Positions 34,549-49,000 of a DNA stretch of 64,000 nt are shown here, one piece after another. Where the stretch lies: positions 27,340,001-27,404,000 of the forward strand of contig OX485804.1 in assembly GCA_950295325.1 (NCBI GenBank). Direction: 5' to 3'. The first letter of the stretch is position 1; every line of letters begins with the position of its first letter. A model generated the notes under the pieces. It made no database searches. It had not been told where the DNA came from and was given only the letters and a program-made list of their open reading frames with translations. A program made the translations under genes and the position numbers. Origin of the DNA: Polytrichum commune (Eukaryota; Streptophyta; Polytrichopsida; Polytrichales; Polytrichaceae).

Positions 34549-34882
34549 TACTTCTAGTAAAATGATGATTTGTTATAAAATATGTCACAAAGACGAGCAA
34601 CATGCTCAGAAAGAAGCAATTGACTGCGGAGATCCATTTCCACAATTTGTGTCTGCATTAGAAAAGGTTTGCACTTCAAGTTCTTTTATTATCAACAATT
34701 AACAGGAGAAAATTTTGACCCCAAGGTAGTCTTTTCAGTTCTAAGAAAAACTACAAAAAATCCGTAGAGTTGAGGATCTTAAGGCTGCATTCGACCGAAC
34801 TTAGCTTAGCAGAGAAAAAATACTGTTTCTTAAATATGATATTGTAGAAGCTCCCTGAGACCATGTTCTGAAGGCGAGCTTG

Positions 34883-35257
34883 ATGATCCCTACGGGTTCT
34901 CCAGATTTAGGTGAACCAGAAAGCGACACCTACCTGGACCTCAATCTCTTCCCGCCGGGATACGAGTTCGACTGCGAGCGAGGCCGTAACGGGGCATCAA
35001 CCAGCACAGATCCAGCTTCAAACGACACCGATCACGATGTCGATGTTGAAGTCGCAGACCCAGAAAGAATTGACAATGAAAGGCTTCTAAGATCGGTGAT
35101 CCCCGTCGGCGGCTATTGTCCAATATGTGGATGCTCCGGGGCGGGGTACCAACGAATGTATTCCACAGACGCTGCGAACGCCGAGGGGAGCGACGAAGCT
35201 GAAGGCGCCGGATCAGGTGAGGATTCCATCACATGCGATATTCGGACCGTTGATTAA
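34883..35257 (+). CDS. Small acidic ORF with LDLNL (EAR-type) motif and Cys cluster
   Basis: A 124-aa ORF begins at ATGATCCCT. It has TYLDLNLFPPG (LDLNL at residues 18-22), an acidic middle (NDTDHDVDVEVADPE) and YCPICGCSG (Cys79, Cys82, Cys84), which might bind a metal. LxLxL motifs of the EAR class recruit TOPLESS co-repressors in plants, so a role in transcriptional repression is possible, but the motif is short. The ORF starts 335 bp after the stop of gene B, so it could be a 3' exon of an alternative gene B transcript. I see no counterpart after gene A. Confidence 0.35.
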   Translation: MIPTGSPDLGEPESDTYLDLNLFPPGYEFDCERGRNGASTSTDPASNDTDHDVDVEVADPERIDNERLLRSVIPVGGYCPICGCSGAGYQRMYSTDAANAEGSDEAEGAGSGEDSITCDIRTVD

Positions 35258-35409
35258 GATGCAGAATTATTTAGGGTACACTCAAGGTATCCTGTTAAAT
35301 CAGTCACAAGGCCATCACCTCTCTCCCAAAATATGTAGGAAGGGGATGCATGGGTTATATAGTACCGCCGTCTGCAGGGCCCTCGTGATGAATAATGTTC
35401 ATGAATGAT

Positions 35410-38400
35410 ACTAACTCTACTTCTGTAGCGTTGTCGACGACAATATCATAAGCTCTAGTGTGCCAAAAATTACATTATTGCAGTAGCCTTACTCAAGTTG
35501 ATTGTGTTGATGTTTTTTCTGCAGGAGTTGAAACCATACACTTTATATAAGTCGTCCACAATATTGCATCTGGATGATGAACTATGATCGGATGGTCGAT
35601 GAGCTTACCGAGTTTTGCAAGAATGTTGTTCTGTTGTCTATCCTGTCTGTTTGTAGTCTAGTTGTTTAGCTAGGAAGTGATACTGGGCTGGATCCCTGGA
35701 TGATAATGTCAAACTTCGATCACTTCTTGAGCTGTTATGTTGCAGGCATATGTACCAAGATTTGCAAATAGTTTTGTGTCAGGGTTAAATAATCTCTCTT
35801 TCCTTTCAGTCTGCTCTTCCTTTTAGCTGGCTAAGGACAAGAACCGATTCCCGACAGTGCAATATACATATATATAGATAGATAGATAGATATTTACATA
35901 TTTACATATATTCCTTATGATGAATTCAGTTATTGTGCAATCTTGTCAGTTACGTAGGAGATTAGCAAGGCAGTCGATTACTTAGAAGCAGTTAAATAGC
36001 GATTAGTAATAAACTCTTTGAGAAGTTTCTAGGTGACGTCTATCCATGGACGGATACTACAAGTATCAGAAGAGATGACTCTCTTCAAGGTCCCTTTTCA
36101 TGTATGTCACTGTTCTTGCGAAACATGATCTAAGAGTTGATGTTAATGTGTGTGAGTCCGTGTACTCGATGAGTCATGAGGAATAGAATTTTAGATGTAA
36201 ACATGATGAAGCCAAATATGAATATTTATTAAACCTGCTGTTGCTCATCAAAATTTCACCAGACCATTTTACTTCCATGCATGTTATCGGTTCCCACTTT
36301 TGTTCAAATCGAATTCATGTTACTCTGGGAATAATTGGATGAACCAAGCTAGCTGTTCAATCAGTACAGTAGTCTTGTTCAACATATGATTCTCACCGAT
36401 GGAGAAAGTTTCCCATTCAATCTGTGCATGACACTGTCGACCACCCAGCTTCATCGAGCAAAGTAGCTAGGTACTCGATCGAGTCTAAGACCTTCAACTC
36501 CACGTACTACTGTGCACATCTTATTAAGCAAGCGAAATTACGGTCACCTGCACACAAACTGACAAGATGTTAGCTCCAACGTCCATAATCTAGCCGTGAT
36601 CAAAACATGTAAGTAGACATCTGTTTCAGCTGCCCACAGAGAGATTTTTATTTTTTTTTCCTCTGTGCACACTGTTGTACCTGTAGAGAGCACTCGATTC
36701 AGCTGTACTACTGCCGGAGAGGCTCTCAGCCAATACAAGAATGACACGTGGAAACGGATAAAAGAACACGTATTGTTTTTTGGGTCGGAATAAGAAAGAT
36801 GTGCCTAATTCGGTGTCTCATCTAAAGGGGACACCTACACCTATATTTGAGTGGTGTATCGTTGGGTGTGAATCTAAGAACGGACACCAAAAAGACGTGG
36901 TGAAAAGAGATTGCATTACGTGCCCACAATTTGTTAACCATTTTAGATATGATAGTTAGCGAAAATGATGGGAAGCGGGGGCTGCACTCTAACCTCCCTA
37001 ATATCATGCTTGAGGTAACCAAAGTGCACGTGATATTAAGGAGGTTTGCAATGTTAACATGGATGCATGATAATAGAGAATTCGTGTAGTGTGTGATATG
37101 ATGGAAGAACACAAAGTCAACGTTGCAATAATGGCAATGATGACAATGATGACAACATGATGCGTGCAATCTTGTGGCTTGAATTCTTTGGTGGATTACT
37201 TTAATGTCAAACCCCGTGATATATGGGGAGGGAAATGTGACAACAAGGAGGGAGATTTAAACTAAGAACATTTGTTCCCAAGGGTTTCGGGATATACGAG
37301 AAGGAGTGACATTAAGGAATGTGATACTACGGAGGTTAGGGCCTATATGAATATTTAGTAACTCAAAGAAATCTTTACTTTGTCAATGAGTAAGATTTCT
37401 ATACTAGCTCCAAAAAATTTGAGGACAGTGGCTACATGCAAGATTCGGATTTGCTAAATTATCATCTCACACTAATTGTATGTTTCATATCCTACAAGAA
37501 GTGGGTACAAAAATATATATATAAATAAATAAAATGTTTGTTTAAGACCTACCTACCTTAGAGGGACTTCTATGATACAAAACTTTGAAGAATTTGGATC
37601 TAAACATAACATTACTCAACATACAATTCTCGTTTTGTGGGCTCTCTTAATGAGATGCTTGAAAAGCTACGCAAGGAGACTCACATTCAAACTAAACTCC
37701 CAACATCTCACTATTTATTCTGAGGGTCCATGTCATTGAGTAATGTTATGAACTTCCCTCTTGCTCCACACTGCTTATAGTATTAATGTCACTAGCTCTT
37801 TGAAATTACATAATCTTAGAACTTACAAAAAATATTATGCAATATCAAGGAAATGAAATGTGCATGCCAATCACTGGTTCTAGAGGAGGGAAAGTGAATC
37901 CAATCTTGGTTGGTCACCAAATCACTTAGATGCTTGAGATATAGAAAGCCATTGTGTATCCACATGTCATATAACAAAGGAGCGTACGTCAAGACACAAT
38001 CCTCTCCTTAGCACAACCTGGACTCACTTGATCGGAGAGAGGGAATTTTTGTATACGAGTGTACCACTCATTCATCCAACATAAAAGCCCTAAAATAACA
38101 TGGAACCCAAAGGTTACTTTATTTTAGTTTCAAAGACCCCGAATGAGTCTACTCAAGGTCATTTGAGATAAATCGACAATAAACCCTATAGGGGGTCAAG
38201 TTTTTATGTTGGATGGATGAGAGGTACACTCATATGCGATAATGCCCACTCTCCTACCTGATCCACGTCACCAGTGAATACTTCAATTATGTCATGACCT
38301 GGATTCTGTGTTGTTTCTTTTTTATATCCTTTTGGTAAATGGTTCCTGTCATGGGAGAGGTGAGGTAGTGCTAAACAATCAATTTTCAATATAAGGAATA

Positions 38401-39990
38401 GGGGTCAAAAATCAGTTTTTGGAGGTGCAAGGAAGATCAACTCATTAACCATGCTGCCAAATAACCAAATCAAACAAGCTAAACGAATTGTCACCAGCAT
38501 ATGGGCACTTCCAACCTCGCAGACAATTTTGACCATTGAATTGGCCTAGAATGTTGCCTGCATTTTGAGTACAGTCCAATTTTATTGTGAAATGTGTGTT
38601 CTCGAAGAGCAAGGACAAAAGACCTCCATTTGTTTCTCACATAACCCACAAATCTTGCCTGTAACTCATGCGATTGCAAGCACTTGAAAGAATTGATTTC
38701 TTGTAGCAAGCCACCGGAGTAACTAGACAATGGAATATAATGGCCACCTACTTCTGACTGGGGTAATTCATTTCAATGCAGACCCTCAGACTCAAATTAG
38801 AAGTTCTTGGAATTGCCGCTTTTAGACTCATCTACTTTGGTGCACTTTGTAAATCCAACAGAAAAGTAGACAAGGTCCAAAAACTTCTATTCAATCTCTA
38901 TAACTTTGTCTTCAAAATGCTTATCAGGAATGCCAAAGTTCACTCATGCAATGTAATCTGGATTGCCCCCACAACTCAAAGTGACACTATAACAAACATC
39001 AGAGCACACTGACACTAGTCTACCATGTCGGACTCTACAAGAACTACCACCAAATACACCAACTTAGGCAAGCAAAAGTACTAGAATGAACCCAAATAGT
39101 CTCACACTACTCGAGGTGCCATCATATCAAGTGAAATAATAACATAACACAAGGTTCACCAAAGACTGAATAAATTCAACTATTCAAAGAATCCAAGCGA
39201 ATTGTTACAAATGTGAATCTGAAAGGGAGATGTTCAAACTCAGACACAGGCCTTCAGAAACAGGTCCAGTGCAGGTATGACCCTTTTGTAGTGATGGGAT
39301 CTTCTCCCACATGCAAATCTCGTTCCCGCATGAAAGTAAGACCGACTTGCTGTTGACATGGATAGTTACCTGCAACTGGCCCTACGAAGCGCAAGTTTCT
39401 GATATTTGTCCTAGAAAAAAAGGCACGCTCAAGAAGCCTGGTATTGCTAAGACTCACCGGCACAACCTGCCTAAACAGTCAAGGACGTTTCCTCCCTGGA
39501 TGCGTGCCAATTGGGCAGTAATAACCTACCTAGTGTATACAACAATTTAGTGTAACGCAGTCCCAGCAAAGAAAGTGAGTGAGAATGTACAGAGGGACCA
39601 TAAAAGTTCTAGGGGTCCCAACTTAGGGACCCACCTTCAGTGTTTGGACAGACAAATCACTACAGGCCTGTCATTTTGACTTGGAGCTGGGATGTCTGGC
39701 TCCTTACACCTGGACCATGTGAGGCAGCGAACCTGATGGGCGCATATCAGATGTAGGTTTCACCTCTGGAGATGCAGCTATGCCTCTTGACCGTATCAAA
39801 AATGCGTCGGCCTTATAAGGTCCAATGTGCCCCAACAACATCCAGAAATCAAGACGATCATAACTGGAGTGAGTTGTGATGGCTGGCCTCGCGAGGCTCA
39901 ATCCTGTAGGCTTCTGAAAGAGATTCCTGTCATTTCTTAGAGCATGCATCCTCCTGTAGGGTAAGCAAGGGTTGCCAGCTTGCCAGCTGA
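35410..39990. other. Gene-poor stretch upstream of the SPIKE1 3' end
   Basis: I can support no gene here. A short inverted repeat lies at 36991-37006 and 37031-37046 (AACCTCCCTAATATCA and TGATATTAAGGAGGTT, one mismatch). The last few hundred bases before 40012 are probably the 3' untranslated region of SPIKE1. Confidence 0.5.
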
Positions 39991-40011
39991 CACTCAAATA
40001 AATTTGCCTTC

Positions 40012-43000
40012 TCATAGTTCTGTTAAAATGGCAGGGATATAGTGGGAAAGCTCAGCACTCAGCGACTGAAACCCGATAACAAGATTTGAGTGGAAATCTT
40101 GTTCATCTTCCGCAATAAGCCGGGAATGGACTCTGATGGCTTTCTTGCATACAGCCATGAACTCCATAAGTGCTGCGATGAGTTGCTGAAGCTCTTGTGA
40201 TTTTAGCTTTGTGGCCGGCTCTCCCGACAAGAATGCAGTGCATACTCCTAGAACTCCACTGTTTACCTGTGAAAATGTGTCCAAAGTAGACCCTCCTACA
40301 TCAGTATGCAGGAATACAAATCTCACAATAACCCAAAGTAAATGAGAGGAGATGACAACATGATTAAACATCGTTCTCATGTTTGTGCAGTTGTTTTGGG
40401 GACATTCCACATACCTGCACTGCAACACTTCCTTGTAATATTCGTTGCAGACTTTGCAGTCGGGGTGCCTGGTCACCATCTGTCCTTTCATGCTCTTCAA
40501 GCTCTCCTACTAAGGCCAAAGTGCGGGCCTCTATCATCCCAATGGCATTCTCAATGGGTGAAAACTCACGCGACTCTGACTTGATGACCAACAACCGATT
40601 CACCAGAGCAGGAAAGGGACCCTCACTCTGCAAAACTGTACGCCGTTTCCATTGGGCTTCTAACCCTCCCTGAGTCCGGCCATTCTTTGTGAATGGAGTG
40701 TCAAACAAGAAGCGATCAAACACACGACTTGTCACTTTCGCACCTATTTCAACAGGCTTCCGCTCTTTCCGGATATCTAGATCTTCGTCCTCCAGAACTG
40801 GATCAACAGAGGTAATTTGCAAATAGCACACTCCAGGTTTTAAGTCTTGGTCATTCACTTGCCGAGAATCAGGAATGATATGCAATGTTTGGCCACCTTC
40901 TACCACTTTTGCCTCATAGATATTTCCCATAGCCTGCATGATGTCTCCTAGACGAACATCTCGTGCCTCTCTGTACACATATTCTTTTCGATCCATCTTT
41001 CCAAATTGTGAACCATAGAAACCAACTCTGTAATATGTTGCATCCTTGAAGGGGATGGGGCTTGCTTCTTGCTCTTGAATGGACATATACACACTGCAGA
41101 GAGTTGTGTAGCATTTTGAAAGTTGCCCATAATTTCTTCGAATCTTGTGAACAGGAATTATGAGTTCTTGAATGTCAGCACAGAAATGGAAAAGCTCAGC
41201 TTGAAAAAATAGCTTGTCAGCTAACTGCAGATATTTTACAGCAGATTCTATAGTCAACTTGGATGTGCCATACCCTTCAACTCCTGCCACAGCTGCCTCG
41301 CCAACAACAGAACTTCTGAGCATTGGGCATATTTTGCAAAGTGCATCAACATGCTCTTTTCCCCAGAGATTATCCTTTTGCCCAACTATTGCCTGTCAAA
41401 GAACTCTAATTGTCAGTACTTGTTATGTAGTTGCCCAAATGTGGTTGGCACTTAAGTTCCTTATGATAATCAAATTCATCTAATGCAGTTTCCATTCAAA
41501 AAAATGAACAAAAAATTGAACATGTTGAAAGTATAGGACTAATGAAGTCAGAAATTTTGACCATCCAAAACATTATGAGGTTTTCCTCAATGATGTTACT
41601 TTTTCCTTCAAAGCAGTCATGTGCATACCACTTTCTGTTTCTTATTTGTAGTTGATCCACTCATTCAAAAAAAAGATAAATAAGAAAAGGGATGTGGAAG
41701 CAGTTTTTGATGACCTACCTTGGTGATTCCAGTTCAGTTATTTGTTGTATTACTGTCAAAGCTTAAGCCTTGGTTTCATTTAGATGTTAGCTTTTGAGCA
41801 TAATTGATTTGTTCAATTATGTTAGATTCCGATACTGAGCAAGAGCCGCGTGCTCAAAGATCTTGCAAGCACGGTTTGAAAGGGAGCATTTCCAAGTACT
41901 CATAGTAGAATTAAGCTGGATGACACTTCAAGATGACAGACATTTCCGAATTATTAGGCTTAGGAAACTTAAGCAGAAAGTCAGAGCGTGGTAATAGAAT
42001 TAGGTCTCATTATCTTTACCTGCATAATCACACCTGCCACAGCTATGGCACATTGAGCAGCTTCTGCCCATGACTGGTTCTGTTGATGGGCATCACATAG
42101 GTACAGAAGCCACATGATATGCAGGTCTGGCACATTTTTGTAAGCCCAAGCTAACCCATGGAATCCTTCTGTGGTAGAATATTTATCAGTCATCATTGAT
42201 GGTGCCTGTAGATAACAAAACAATAAAATAAGAAAACATAATATGAAGGTATGTACTTCATAGCTTGCAACAAACCCTCAAACATCATGAACCAAGTGTC
42301 CAAGTGTCCAATTTTGCATGGCTCAGAAGTACCTCCTGGATTATAGCAGCCTGGAGTAGGATAAATTCCTAAGTGCATATGCATCAGGAAATGCTCCTCT
42401 GCATGTACTCTAAAATCCTCCAAGGTGGATGAAGTAAAAAGTTGTCTGAGCAGAGACAACCTGATGATTCTGTTGGGTATCTAATTGTGACATTCTTTTT
42501 AAAATCCACAAAAAGTATGTTGTAGCTTATTGAGGATATCAATATTCTGATCTGACAACTACAGTGAGGATACCCAGAGTAAGTTGTGCAGCCACGTTTG
42601 TTGGACTAGTTACTCTTTCTGAGAATTTACAGAGGCTCACAGCAATATATGAGTATAGAGGTATACTTTCATAAAAATCTGGGTGTACAAAGAGGAAGAC
42701 ACCAAGATGGCACACATGGTGATAGGAAAAATTATAGTTATGTACCATCAATGCATGCTCAGTAGCAGCGTCCAAAGCCTTGAGCAGAGTGGCAGACAAG
42801 TCGACCATTTCTGTCCAGCTCCATATATCCTCAGGCCCATCATCGGGTTTAGCTTCAAGAGTAGATTCTGGCAATCCACAATCACGTAGTAGTTCTTTAC
42901 TCGTTTCAGATAAGGCCATCTGCTGCAATGAAGTTTGAAGACGCTGAGCTTCACCACTTTTCTCTAGCCGACCATCCATTCGTGTTTGTGTCACTTGTAC

Positions 43001-46000
43001 ATCTGACATCAACTCTGAGAGTGTGATGGTCAACATGACCCTAAGCCTAGAGATGTTCTTGAAGAAACAAAATGAGGTCTGCAAAAGAAAAACCATAAAT
43101 TGTAAGACCAAAATCTTGAGAGCCAAAAGGTTAAATCCTTTCCATTTTGGAAGTGAAAAACTTCAACTAAATTGGTTAACCACTGTCCAAATTAAACTCT
43201 CATACCACAATGATCCAAGGATGTAACTGACAAACACTACCAATATAGATAGCTATGGCAGGTTGCAACCACTTCCCACTGACAATATGAACAAGATTAT
43301 CATTGTCCAAATTGTAGGCTCTGCATTGTATGCTGCAAGACCGAGAACTGTGCTCTGAGGTCTCACACTTCTCAAAGGTAGAAGTATATGTATATGTGAA
43401 AGCCTCTGTAAGATAAATAGAAAATATCAGGAAATTGAAACTTACCCTCACTAGAATCTGAAGGCCAACAACTGCTCTCTTGCGGATAGACTCATTCCTA
43501 AATACAGCAAGCCGTAATAGGTGGAAAACCACTTGTTTCAGAAATCTGTCATTTTCTCTGCTCATTAAAGTAGCTCCGTGACTTCTGAAAAGATTATTAA
43601 ACACAGGTAGAAAGTACTTCCAGAATGGTAAAGGCTGGCTCCGGCTCAAGAAACCAGTAAAGATTGTTGTAATGCAATCAAGCTTTACATAGTCTGTGAC
43701 AACAACATGGACTGCTGCAGCATCCATAAATTTCTCAACAATCTCCAATATTTGAAGTGTCACTGCCGCACTCAGATTCTCTTCCCACAACTCCTGAAAG
43801 ATAGCAGAAATAAAAGTTCAGATTGTCAAGAGTAGGAGGCCAACTTGAATCCCTAAGGGGTTGCATGTTTGCCTTTGAGGATATACTATGGAGGGCACCT
43901 TCTTGCAAAATAATTTTTTAGTAAAACTAACCAGAAATATTATAGATATTGGCAAACATCCTGCTAGTGGACAATCAAAAAGATATACAACCAGAGTCGC
44001 TCTTGCTGTGGTGATATTGAAAGAAGAAAAAATTCTGTAAGGAATGTTTAGACAATGCTCCAAACAAATTGACAAATAGAAACTCACAAGTTTATGGCGA
44101 AGCGTTGGATGCAAACTAGCTCGCAATTGTGCACTGCTTTTCCCAGAACCTTGAGACTGTGATGAAGACATAGCATCCCGCATTGAATACGCTTGAGTTG
44201 GAGAGCTTAATTGTGGGCTGACCCTTTTCCAGAATGAACTACCACTGTCTGCTGCTGCTTGAGGAGTAGACCACTGCGCAACATCAAGGTGAGTTGTTGG
44301 AACTAGTGTAGAGTTACTTGAAATCAGTGGACAGAAGATACGTGCCAAAAGTACAAGCCGCATAGAACACTCCAGTCAATATCATAGAATTGTATTCCAC
44401 AGAATAATGTAGGTCAGAACCAGAGACATCAAAAAATATTCAACATTCTGGTAAACACCTCTCACGATATTGCAGAAAAATAAATTCCTGTAGAACTGAT
44501 ATTCCAGACTTAGGTCTGGATATATAGGGCATATCCAACCCTAGAACAGCCCAAAGCACCATAAGATAATTCAAGCTATATTGAAGGCAGCTAATAAGAG
44601 TGAATGGAGTGAGAGACGCACTCGCCCATCATGTCGGGATGCCTCGCCCAGAAAGAGATTGACGGACGGAGAGAGCTTTTCAGTATAACGAATAGTTCCA
44701 TCACCTTGTTCAGCAAGAGGCATAGCACCCATCAAACCATCAGCTCCAGCCTTCTTATACTGCATGCCAATCAGAGGTAACTGTTAGCAGCCACATTACT
44801 CCTGTCATCATCAACCAGAGCCTTAAAAGCAAGTGTGCAGGTTATTCCTGATTGTAGGACAATCTTCTTCAAATTTAATAAGATACTGGACTGGGCATAG
44901 CAAAGTTCAGTCAACTACAGAGCTATTTTAAAGACCAAGGAAGAAGCAAGTGGAAAACATGTACAAACCAGAAGACTTGCGAAAATGACTTAGAATCAAC
45001 AAGTCACTCAAGTGGAAAGACAAGGATCATGTTCTCGCATCTTGGAAAATATTCAGGATCTAAAGAACCAGGACATGAAATCATCACTGTACAGGTAATA
45101 AAGTGCATTGTGCCTTTAGACAAAAACCTTACCTCAAATAAGTTTTGACACTCCTCAAGCAATTTAAAGAAGAGTCTGGTTTGAGCTGCACTCTGCTGCC
45201 AGGCTTTGATCAATGAAGCATCATCAAGGTGATGGAGGAAGTGAAGCATACACACCAAAATTTCCCGCTTCTCTGGCGGATTTAAGTTGTAGAACACTGG
45301 CATCTCTTCCAAAATCTGTCATGCACTTTCAACCATTGTCACTGATTGGCAATCACCACTAAAAACAACATTACAAATAATCAACTAATACAAACCCAAA
45401 TCAAAACAGGGTACTACTGCTGCATCTATTTGTGAATTAACACTTGACCACTTGTTAAGCAATGCAAACATTTTGGATATTGATTTGTACTTGATAACCA
45501 CGATTTCTACAACTGAGAATCAAGAACATCAATGATTCACTTCGCAGAAGCGACAGTGGTCACATGAATTTAAAATCAGTGCTCCAGCATGCTTTCCCTG
45601 AGTAATCAAAGCACATATTAAGGGCAATGACAGAATTGTCATCTCACTCAAAAGGACAACATGAGATAGTAAAAAGCCTCCCTTCAATAGGAAGAAGAAA
45701 TTAGTACTTACAAGGGTGATTAAAGGGAAGTATCGCTGTGCAATATATAGTTTGTCATCGAAAGTTTGGTAGCGAGCATCATACTCATGCTTGCAAATGA
45801 GAACAGCCAGAGTCCGTGCAGCCTGTAAAGCCATTAGCCAAACAAAGACTTACATTAAACATAACAACCCGTAAACTTAGTGTGCAAACCTCAAGTAAAT
45901 CAAGTGTGTATAGAGGTCATCTAAGCAGAATTTCTAAGTGAAACCATAGGAAGGCCACTACCACTTACAACCAAGTGGTCAAAGGAATAAAAATGAGAAG

Positions 46001-49000
46001 ATCACAGAAACCTCACTCTCTAGAAGAAAACCCTTTCCAACATGCAATACGTTCAGAAAATTAGCCTAGCTCCTATATTTTACAACTCTAGAATAATTAA
46101 GACTGGGCAGTTAAGCAATTAGCAAATCATAGATGCTCTTGACCAGGACAGGGCATTTCTCAGTGAAGAATCTATGTTTTTGTGACAAGAATGGTACCTT
46201 AATTTTCAACGGACTATCTTCATGATCAAAAGTCACAAACAGCTCTTGCATCAAGATAGACACCAGATAGTTCCTGATGTGATCAAAATGGGGTCAATAA
46301 AGAAATATTCAAAATCAAGAAAATAAATTCAATGGCAGACACCTACTACACTATTTTCTACATATAGTGCGAAACACATAAATTACAAAATAGCAGGCTA
46401 ACTCTTGATTGTGCACGTTTGTGTGCCTCAAAATAATTTCTAGATTATAATAATATTTCTGGACATTCAGGTTAAGTGAGTTTTCATCTATAGATTACTG
46501 CAATTATCATCATTATTTTCATGCTGAAATATTAGTTTCATTTCATAATAATATTCTTTCAGCTTTGAAAGTTAGAATAGTAGTATATAATATCATTATT
46601 TAAGCCACACTATTTTAAGTAGATTTCGAACTTACTGTAATATCACTCAATCACACTAATCATTGGGAGTACTATATATAGATCAATCTATATCCAAAAA
46701 ATGGTCTACTAACTCTCGAAGATGTCCAAATTGTGGCATGCAGATTGCTATACCCAAGGGAAATCCTCTAATAAGTAACTATGAGAGTCCAAGAAAATAC
46801 ACCTTTCAGAGGGATCTCGTCCTGGCATCTCAACAAAAAGGTCATGATCAGATATGATCTGCAGAAAGTTAAGTTTGCATTCATGAAGCATTGTTTGACA
46901 AACACCAGTGAATTTGTCAAAGTACAGAGCCACCTGTAAGAAAAGAGAGAACCACATATCTGGTTATGTAAACATCAGAGACCACAGAAAATCATGTGGA
47001 AACCTTCAGGACAAATCCAATGATGCACTGCTGAGTTCCACGAACTATGTGGTATCAGTAGATTAAACAGTGTGCAGCATCTCAAATTTGCGATTTGCAT
47101 CTAAGGGCAATGATACCTTTTCCACCACAGCAAGCAAAGAATTTCCTCTTGAATCTCAAGTAGGTGTCAAAACTTTTATTTAAATCATGTATACCCACAC
47201 TCCAATATGAATATTCTTGAGAGTATTTCAACAGCCTTGTGCAGTATACCGGATACAATAATTCAAAACATTATTAATGTTTCCAGCTGACAAGTATCCC
47301 ATTCACTTAGAACTGCAGACACATGACAATAGTATCTCACAGAAATAGAGAACATTTAGTACCAGCTGGAAAACTTGGCGAGGCTCAATGACAGAGAGAA
47401 GATCGTAGCAAAAAAATGCAATACTGCTGTTCAGTCGTTTGGCAAGAGGAGAATTCTTCTTGCAACGATCATGGACTTCAGTCAGCAAGCAATCAAATAG
47501 TTGTCCAATGCTTTTGAAAACTTCGTCCTGAAGCTGCAAGGGTGGCAAGTCCTCCCCTGTAACCAGTGACAATGGCCAGAACATGTCAATCTAACAAAAT
47601 GACCTGTATGTCGCCCTAGTAGTTTTTCTCATATCATCAACCAAGAGAATAAGCAAGTGTGTCATCTAAAAATACTTCAACTCTTTTTCCATTTGGTTTG
47701 ACAATCTGTATGAGGTACACATCAAACAACATGAATCTGAGATTTGTGGTACATACCAACTGCACAAAGATCTCACCACTGTGACAGAAGGAGATACACA
47801 TAGGGAGGAGACTAACCAGAAGGAATGTTCTCGCGGGACTGCTGAAGTGCCATGGACTTATAGATAAGCTCGAGGAAAAACCATGACATGGACAGCACAT
47901 CATCATAAACAGGGCCCACTCTGTAACCTTTCGCCTGCAAGACAATGGCACAAAGTCACCACCTGATTGAATTCTTGGGTTGTATATTGAATGGGTTTTT
48001 CTAATTAAACAATCTACATATGTATTAATCAAAATAAAAACTCAAATGCTGGAAAAGTCAAAAGTGTACTGAACTCATCCTGAGCAGACACAACATTTTG
48101 CAAAAAATGCAAGAAATGAGAAAGATGACATAGAGAATGGGCCATATATACTAAGTAAGGGAAAGGTTATTCACCATCCAGCAACCATCAACAAAGTAAT
48201 AGTTTCAATGTCCAATTTATTGAAGAGTAAATTACCTTGCTACGAGCAAGGCTGCGCCAAACACTACAGAGACCTGGATACACAGGTTCTGCAACCCCTC
48301 CAAAGTCATCAAATGAATAATCCACATATTGTACAAGGTACTTGTTCCGCTCAACTCCATCTGGAGCTTCTTGTTGCACCCTGCCCAATAGACATAGAAA
48401 GATTAGGAAGGAGACCAAAGTAGCCAAAAAAAAGGTCCATGCTCTTTAGCAGTTTTGAGGTGATTGCTTATAAACACATATCAGAGTACTATGATCCACA
48501 ATGTTAAGTACATATTAACAATCTCTAATGTGTGACCCATTCTGAATCAATACAGAAGAAGACACTCAATAACACTCACGTGTGCCCTGACTACTTCAAT
48601 AGAACAATCTTGAATAATTGGCAATCAGATCATCCTAGAAATCAAACCTTGTTATGATGTTGACCATGGCCCGAAAAGCAGCAACCTAACAGACAATTGG
48701 GAGGTAAAAAGTGCAGTTGTTAGAGCACAAACCACAAGATACTGAGCAACTGGGGTAGGAAAAATGAAATACAAATATTAGCTCACGAAGCACAATTGAT
48801 AGTGCTCCACAGTGTGCGCCACCCACCTGAAGGGTCTCACCACCATCGCCTATCATCCGCAATAACATATTCAAAGTAGGCTGCAAGAACTGCAACATTG
48901 CTGCTGACTCCACGTGTTTCAAGCCATTGATTGCCTGTAGAAGAGCAGTATCGAGATAGTTTGAAGTACATTCAAATTTTCCTTCCTATTTTAATGGCCC

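Noticed and set aside
38491-39012. Short ORFs on both strands at 38.5-39.0 kb that looked like gene remnants
   Set aside because: Translations are broken by stops and match no family I recognise.
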